DNA of 9,638 bases from an uncultured Collinsella sp. (GTDB lineage: Bacteria > Actinomycetota > Coriobacteriia > Coriobacteriales > Coriobacteriaceae): the NCBI GenBank assembly GCA_934646965.1, contig CAKUEZ010000075.1, positions 1 to 9,638 of the forward strand, written 5' to 3'. A model generated the notes under the pieces. That model was not told the origin of the DNA. It saw nothing but the letters and a program-made list of their open reading frames with translations, and made no database searches. How positions within the stretch are numbered: the stretch's first letter is position 1; every line of letters starts with the position of its first letter. Position numbers and translations under genes: made by a program. Positions 5,436 through 9,638 of the stretch are shown one piece after another.

Positions 5436-8156
5436 ATGGCAGCAACGGATATCGAGCGCGGGCTTTCGACCGCCGAGGTCGAAGAACGCATCGCCGCCGG
5501 TAAGATCAACCGCAATATGGAGCTCAAGACCAAATCGGTCCGCGAGCTCATCATCGAAAACCTCTGCACGCTGTTCAATTTAATCAACGTGATTCTGGCG
5601 ATTCTGGTCCTGCTGACCGGGTCGTTTAAGAACCTGACGTTCTTGTTCGTGGTGTTTTTGAATACCGCTATCGGCGTCATTCAATCCATGCGTTCCAAGC
5701 GCATGGTCGACAAGCTTACGCTGCTTACCTCCAAAAAGGCCATTGCGGTGCGTGACGGTGCCGAGGTGGAGCTCGACCTGGACCAGATCGTGCTCGACGA
5801 CATCATTCGCCTCGGGCGCGGCGACCAGATTCCCGCCGACGCCGTGGTGGTGTCGGGCGAGGCGCTCGTTAACGAGAGCCTGCTCACAGGCGAGAGCGAC
5901 CTCATCAAGAAACAGCCCGGCTCCGAGCTCATGAGCGGCAGCTTTATCGACTCGGGACTGCTGCGCGCCCAGGTGATCCACGTTGGCGCCGACAATTACG
6001 TGGCCAAGATCAACAACGAGGCCAAGTACGTCAAAAAGGTCAATTCCGAGATCATGAACGCGCTCAACGCCATCGTGCGGTTCGCGAGCATCATCATGAT
6101 TCCGCTCGGCTTGGCGTTGTTCGCTTCGAGCGTGAGCGATCTGTGGGACGCCGCCGGCACCCCGGGCGATAGTGCGCTTTCGTGGTGCTTCTCGGAGCTG
6201 TTGGCCGGCCGCGTGCCTTCGTCGGCGCTGCTGTCCACGGTGGGCGCTCTTCTGGGCATGATTCCGCAGGGCCTGGTGCTGCTGACCTCGTCGGTGCTCG
6301 CCATCGCCACGGTGCGTCTGGCGCGTCGCAAGGTGTTGGCGCAGCAGCTCTACTGCATTGAGACGCTCGCGCGCGTCGACGTGCTGTGCCTGGATAAGAC
6401 CGGCACCATCACGTCGGGTCGCATGGAGGTCGAGGGTACTTACCCGCTGCCGGTCGAGGGCGTTGGCCTGGGCGTGGGGGAGAGCGAGACGACCGTTCTC
6501 GTCGATACCACGGTGCTCGATTTTGCCCTGGCAAACGTGGCGCGCGCGACCTCGGCTGATGCCAACGAGACCTGCCAGGCGCTGCTCAATTACTATGCCG
6601 ACCGCCCGGTCGAGGTGTCCGAGCCGCTGTCGGTCATTCCGTTCTCGTCGTCCAAAAAGTGGAGTGGTGCTTCGTTTGCGCAGGGCTCCTATGTGATGGG
6701 CGCGGCGCAGTTTGTGCTTTCGGACCGCGTGTTTGCACAGGTCGAGAACCGTGTGGCCGAGCTTGCCGACACCTGCCGCGTGCTCGTGGTGGCGCGTGTT
6801 GACGGTTTTACGCCCGACGGCGATATGGTGGGCGAGGCCGAGCCCGTGGGCTTTGTGACCATCCGCGACGAGATCCGCACCTCGGCTGCCGAGACCATCG
6901 GCTACTTTAATGAGCAGGGCGTGACCCTTAACGTGATCAGCGGCGACGACCCCCGTACGGTGTCGTCGATTGCGCGCGTGGTTGGCGTGCCCGGGGCAGA
7001 TGCCTACGTGGACGCCACGACGCTCGATACGCCTGCCAAGCTCGACGCGGCGGCGGACCGCTATCACGTCTTTGGACGTGTGACGCCGCAGCAAAAGCGC
7101 GAGCTCGTGCAGGCGCTCAAGCGTCGCGGGCACACCGTGGCCATGACGGGCGACGGCGTCAACGACGTGCTGGCGCTCAAGGAGGCCGACTGTTCCGTGG
7201 CGATGGCCGCCGGCTCCGATGCCGCGCGTAACGTGGCCGAGATCGTGCTCGTCGATAACGACTTCGCTTCGATGCCCGCCGTGGTGGCCGAGGGCCGCCG
7301 CTCCATCAACAACCTGCAGCGCTCCGCCTCGCTGTTCCTGACCAAGACGCTGTTCTCGATGGGCCTGGCGGCGCTGTGCATTGCGCTGCCGCCGTATCCC
7401 TTTGAGCCCATCCAGATGACGCTCATCAACTTTTTCTGCATCGGCGCGCCGGGCTTTGTGCTGGGCCTGGAGCCCAACAACGCCCGCGTGAAGGGGTCGT
7501 TCCTGACCAACGTGCTCAAGCGTGCGCTTCCTGCGTCGGTTGCGGTCATTTTGGCCGCGATGCTCGACATCTTCGTGGCCCGCGTGTTTGGGTTTAGCCA
7601 GCTCACGCTGTCCACGATGTGCCTGCTCACGTCGTGTGCGGCGAGCGTCAGCCTGATCTGGCGCATCTCCCAGCCGCTCACGCCCCTGCGCGTGGTGCTC
7701 TTCGTGTTTGTCGTCGCCGGCATTTTGACGGGTGTTATCGGGTTCCCGGCGCTGCTGTCCATCGCCAACCTGTCCATCAGCCAGATGGTCATTTTGGCGG
7801 TCATCATAGTCTTTACCTGTTCGGTGTTCTTTAAGCTCGCCACGATGATGGATTCGCTTAAGCCGCGTCGTCGCCATTCGGCTACGGGTTTTGGCCGCGG
7901 TGTCCGCGTGCGTCTGGGGCGCGGTGGCGGCAAGGTGAGCTCGACGGGTTCGACGGCCGGGCGTATTGCCAGGCGCGTCGCTGCCGACATGGCTCAGCGT
8001 CGTGAGGAACGCACCGCCCACGAAGCCGAGGCCCGCGCGCTCGAGGGCGTGGCCCAGGCGCAGCCCAAGAAAAAAAGGAGCTCCGGCGCCAAGCGCTCGC
8101 GCGTGACCAAATCGCCCCAAGGCATCAAAGTCTCGATGCCCAAGAAAAAGAAGTAG
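5436..8156 (+). CDS. Cation-translocating P-type ATPase, CtpE-like, with long basic C-terminal tail
   Basis: An integral membrane pump that couples ATP hydrolysis to cation transport; the closest family I recognise is CtpE-type (mycobacterial CtpE is implicated in calcium uptake). With the ATG at 5436 it has 906 residues. The actuator TGES is at 151-154, M4 has IPQGL at 276-280 (PQGL where many P2 ATPases have PEGL), and DKTGT carries the phosphorylated Asp320. The nucleotide-binding region includes SSSKKWSG (404-411), and the P-domain has TGDGVND at 571-577. About ten membrane segments fit near 44-62, 66-85, 211-231, 265-292, 633-652, 658-678, 696-716, 722-742, 751-777 and 780-804. Residues 808-906 form a Lys/Arg-rich tail ending in PKKKK, longer than I expect for the family. 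An in-frame GTG (5421) and ATG (5424) are alternative starts; 5436 is preferred for its GGGA SD. The transported ion is inferred only by family. Confidence 0.9.
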   Translation: MAATDIERGLSTAEVEERIAAGKINRNMELKTKSVRELIIENLCTLFNLINVILAILVLLTGSFKNLTFLFVVFLNTAIGVIQSMRSKRMVDKLTLLTSKKAIAVRDGAEVELDLDQIVLDDIIRLGRGDQIPADAVVVSGEALVNESLLTGESDLIKKQPGSELMSGSFIDSGLLRAQVIHVGADNYVAKINNEAKYVKKVNSEIMNALNAIVRFASIIMIPLGLALFASSVSDLWDAAGTPGDSALSWCFSELLAGRVPSSALLSTVGALLGMIPQGLVLLTSSVLAIATVRLARRKVLAQQLYCIETLARVDVLCLDKTGTITSGRMEVEGTYPLPVEGVGLGVGESETTVLVDTTVLDFALANVARATSADANETCQALLNYYADRPVEVSEPLSVIPFSSSKKWSGASFAQGSYVMGAAQFVLSDRVFAQVENRVAELADTCRVLVVARVDGFTPDGDMVGEAEPVGFVTIRDEIRTSAAETIGYFNEQGVTLNVISGDDPRTVSSIARVVGVPGADAYVDATTLDTPAKLDAAADRYHVFGRVTPQQKRELVQALKRRGHTVAMTGDGVNDVLALKEADCSVAMAAGSDAARNVAEIVLVDNDFASMPAVVAEGRRSINNLQRSASLFLTKTLFSMGLAALCIALPPYPFEPIQMTLINFFCIGAPGFVLGLEPNNARVKGSFLTNVLKRALPASVAVILAAMLDIFVARVFGFSQLTLSTMCLLTSCAASVSLIWRISQPLTPLRVVLFVFVVAGILTGVIGFPALLSIANLSISQMVILAVIIVFTCSVFFKLATMMDSLKPRRRHSATGFGRGVRVRLGRGGGKVSSTGSTAGRIARRVAADMAQRREERTAHEAEARALEGVAQAQPKKKRSSGAKRSRVTKSPQGIKVSMPKKKK

Positions 8157-8169
8157 TCCGCGGCCTTCA

Positions 8170-8251
8170 GGGATGATTTTTCAGGGACGGGGATTAAAAA
8201 ATCATTAGGTACACAATGATTTTTTAATCCCCGTCCCTGAAAAATCATCCC
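8170..8251. repeat. Perfect 37-bp inverted repeat with 8-bp centre (probable dispersed palindromic element)
   Basis: Bases 8170-8206 are exactly the reverse complement of 8215-8251, around the spacer AGGTACAC. Each arm also contains its own inverted repeat: ATGATTTTT (8173-8181) with AAAAATCAT (8197-8205), and the same pair at 8216-8224 and 8240-8248. The DNA can therefore form one long hairpin or two small ones whose loops (CAGGGACGGGGATTA-like) are complementary. No ORF, transposase or target-site duplication is evident, and no T-run follows on either strand, so it is not a standard terminator. Its style resembles REP or MITE-type elements; that class is an inference. Confidence 0.9.
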
Positions 8252-8285
8252 CCAAAAGAATGCCCTGCGATGTTGAATTGGTGCC

Positions 8286-8317
8286 TTGTGCCTGTGGGGG
8301 CGTAGCGATGCTATGCT
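8286..8317 (+). promoter_or_regulatory. Candidate promoter for the zinc-ribbon protein gene
   Basis: An extended -10 (TGC followed by TATGCT, 8309-8317) lies 40 bases before the GTG start. The best -35 (TTGTGC, 8286-8291) is at a long 20-base spacing, so the site would depend on the extended -10. It lies downstream of the inverted repeat, allowing transcription independent of the ATPase. The same TGC-plus-hexamer arrangement is seen before the next gene at 9570-9578. Confidence 0.4.
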
Positions 8318-8357
8318 CTAAACCCAATTGTTCGAATGATTCCGAAAAGAGGATGCC

Positions 8358-9512
8358 GTGATCTGCCCGCATTGTCTCAAGACCATAGAGGACGGCTCCT
8401 CGTTCTGCCCCTATTGCAATGCCTACGTTGGACCTGGCGATGGCCCCGAGCACACCGAGTTCGTGTTTTGCGACGGCTGCGGCGCCCGCCTGTCTCCGCA
8501 TGACCGCACCTGTCCCAAGTGCGGCCGTCCCGCTCCGGGCATCCTTTCAAAGGATGCCGCCGCATCCGACCTGGCGGCAGGCCGTACGGCTGGTTTTCCG
8601 CGCCTGACCCAGGAGCAGATCGATACTGAGGTCCCTCATGCGCCGGCTTCTGCCGCTGCAGTGCTCTCGGACGCCGCCGACCCCAACGAGACCTGCGTGT
8701 TGCCGGCCTTCGACAAGGACTTTGGCATCCCCAAGGTCGATATCCCCCTGCCGGTGTCCCTGCGCGACGACGCTCAGTCCAAAAATCAAAAACCCAAGCG
8801 CAAAGTGCACCCGGACGAGGATGCCTATCATAAGCACAAGCGTCAGATTCCCAAACCGCTCATTGTCATCGCGGTGCTTGCTGCCGTGTGCGGCGGTGCC
8901 TATTGGTTTGTGACGGCGGATCCCATGGGCGTCATGCCGGGCTTCTACGATCAGTTTGGCCAGGCGGCCAAGACCGCGTTCCCCTCGCGTCAGAAAGGCG
9001 AGGCTACCGAGGAGGACACCAAGTCCGACGATACCGCGGAGGTCGTTCAGGAGGAGACTGTTCTTTCCGACGACCAGCTCTATACCAAGCTCGACGGACT
9101 GTACCAGACCATCGTGTCGTATAGCGACGATGACCAGATCGGCGAGGTCATCGACTCGTTTAACAGCGGCTACCTGCGCACGCCGCTCTCTACGCGTCAG
9201 GAGTTGTCGCAGAGTGCCTACGCCCTGCGTGACCAGATCAAAAAGACCCAAGACGAGCTCAACAACCTTAAGGTTCAGGACGATACCGCCTACGCGGAGG
9301 ACATCGAGCATCTAAAGCAGCTTGCCGAGTGGATGTACGAGCGCGTCGATATAATCTGCCAGAGCTGGGATATCTCGCTGTCCATTCCCGACGGCGAGTC
9401 GTTGAGCGCCCGCCAGAGCGAGATTCTGGCGCCCATCGCGCAGGGCGGCAACAGCGCCCTTAACCAGTACGATGCCAACGTGAGCGCCTGGAAGCCGCAG
9501 CCGCGTTCGTAA
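8358..9512 (+). CDS. Membrane-anchored double zinc-ribbon protein of unknown function
   Basis: The 384-residue product is not recognised as a named family. Two zinc ribbons occupy the N-terminus: CPHC (3-6) with CPYC (17-20), and CDGC (38-41) with CPKC (52-55). A low-complexity Ala/Asp/Pro linker leads to a basic stretch (143-166, KPKRK and HKHKRQIPK) and one membrane segment (about 167-185). By the positive-inside rule the ribbons are cytoplasmic and the rest is outside. After an acidic Glu/Asp/Thr segment (212-237), residues 238-384 look helical, with a likely coiled coil around 281-335, and no catalytic motif is visible. The start is GTG, supported by an AGAGGA SD four bases upstream and by the first ribbon beginning at residue 3. 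A sensor, scaffold or envelope-related role is possible, but none is shown. The inverted repeat separates it from the ATPase, so the two are probably not one operon. Confidence 0.85.
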   Translation: MICPHCLKTIEDGSSFCPYCNAYVGPGDGPEHTEFVFCDGCGARLSPHDRTCPKCGRPAPGILSKDAAASDLAAGRTAGFPRLTQEQIDTEVPHAPASAAAVLSDAADPNETCVLPAFDKDFGIPKVDIPLPVSLRDDAQSKNQKPKRKVHPDEDAYHKHKRQIPKPLIVIAVLAAVCGGAYWFVTADPMGVMPGFYDQFGQAAKTAFPSRQKGEATEEDTKSDDTAEVVQEETVLSDDQLYTKLDGLYQTIVSYSDDDQIGEVIDSFNSGYLRTPLSTRQELSQSAYALRDQIKKTQDELNNLKVQDDTAYAEDIEHLKQLAEWMYERVDIICQSWDISLSIPDGESLSARQSEILAPIAQGGNSALNQYDANVSAWKPQPRS

Positions 9513-9548
9513 TTTGTTGCCCTCCGGCGGCATAACCTGCGTGCGCAA

Positions 9549-9578
9549 TTGGTGGAAGCCCGTGCTTATTGCTACAAT
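9549..9578 (+). promoter_or_regulatory. Candidate promoter of the gene starting at 9618
   Basis: TTGGTG (9549-9554) and TACAAT (9573-9578) are 18 bases apart, and TGC directly precedes the -10, making it an extended -10. It lies 39 bases upstream of an ATG with a good SD. No terminator with a T-run is seen between the zinc-ribbon gene stop (9512) and this site; only a weak 4-bp TGCC/GGCA stem is present. Confidence 0.55.
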
Positions 9579-9617
9579 TCGTACAAATATGCTTTAAACG
9601 CACGAGGAAGGAACCAC

Positions 9618-9638
9618 ATGTTTGGTTTTAAGAAAGAG
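9618..9638 (+). CDS. Start of an unidentified gene (first 7 codons)
   Basis: An ATG at 9618 is preceded by AGGAAGGAA four bases upstream, a very strong SD, and by a plausible promoter. The visible residues are MFGFKKE, after which the window ends. Seven residues are too few to name a family. The start is credible from its signals alone. Confidence 0.6.

Noticed and set aside
8070..8076. Run of seven A in the ATPase tail as a programmed frameshift site
   Set aside because: It is not in the phase needed for a -1 slippery heptamer, and the zero frame gives a sensible Lys-rich end; nothing else supports recoding.
5580..8120. Very long minus-strand open frame (846 codons) opposite the P-type ATPase
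   Set aside because: Its translation is rich in His, Arg and Gln with no domain, as expected for the antisense frame of a GC-rich gene; the plus strand has all P-type ATPase motifs in order.
8170..8251. Inverted repeat as an ordinary bidirectional rho-independent terminator
   Set aside because: No T-run follows the stem on either strand and the arms are much longer than usual; termination by structure remains possible but is not the simplest reading.

Overview
This window looks like an ordinary chromosomal segment from a GC-rich Actinomycetota. A gut Coriobacteriia (Collinsella-like) genome is my best guess. The guess rests on the high GC content with purine-rich Shine-Dalgarno (SD) sites, an encoded CCA on the tRNA, a Thermotoga-type DAHP synthase, a Clostridia-like chorismate synthase, and a GGGACGGGG-type palindromic intergenic repeat. 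The lineage is inferred from style only; no marker gene proves it.

Left half (1-5160, minus strand): a compact operon for aromatic amino acid biosynthesis, transcribed right to left as aroF - tyrA - aroB - aroA - aroC. AroC runs off the left edge. AroF makes DAHP, AroB closes it to 3-dehydroquinate, AroA makes EPSP and AroC makes chorismate. TyrA takes prephenate on towards tyrosine. The dehydratase, shikimate dehydrogenase, shikimate kinase and chorismate mutase steps are not in the window. Most junctions are overlaps or 1-2 base gaps, with the next gene's SD inside the previous gene; the tyrA-aroB gap is 36 bases. Upstream of aroF is a leader of about 80 bases with a terminator-like hairpin and a small open frame overlapping it, which suggests attenuation or tyrosine-related control on top of AroF's N-terminal regulatory domain.

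Middle (5160-5410): a divergent intergenic region. A strong sigma70-type promoter drives a plus-strand tRNA-Arg(CCG), followed by a rho-independent terminator.

Right half (5436-9638, plus strand): a large cation-transporting P-type ATPase of the CtpE type with an unusual basic C-terminal tail; a perfect 37-bp inverted repeat with nested short repeats (probably a mobile palindromic element); a GTG-started membrane-anchored protein with two N-terminal zinc ribbons and an uncharacterised C-terminal domain; and the first seven codons of another gene with its own promoter and SD.

No prophage, CRISPR array, transposase or defence gene is visible. The least explained items are the inverted repeat, the aro leader, the ATPase tail and the zinc-ribbon protein.
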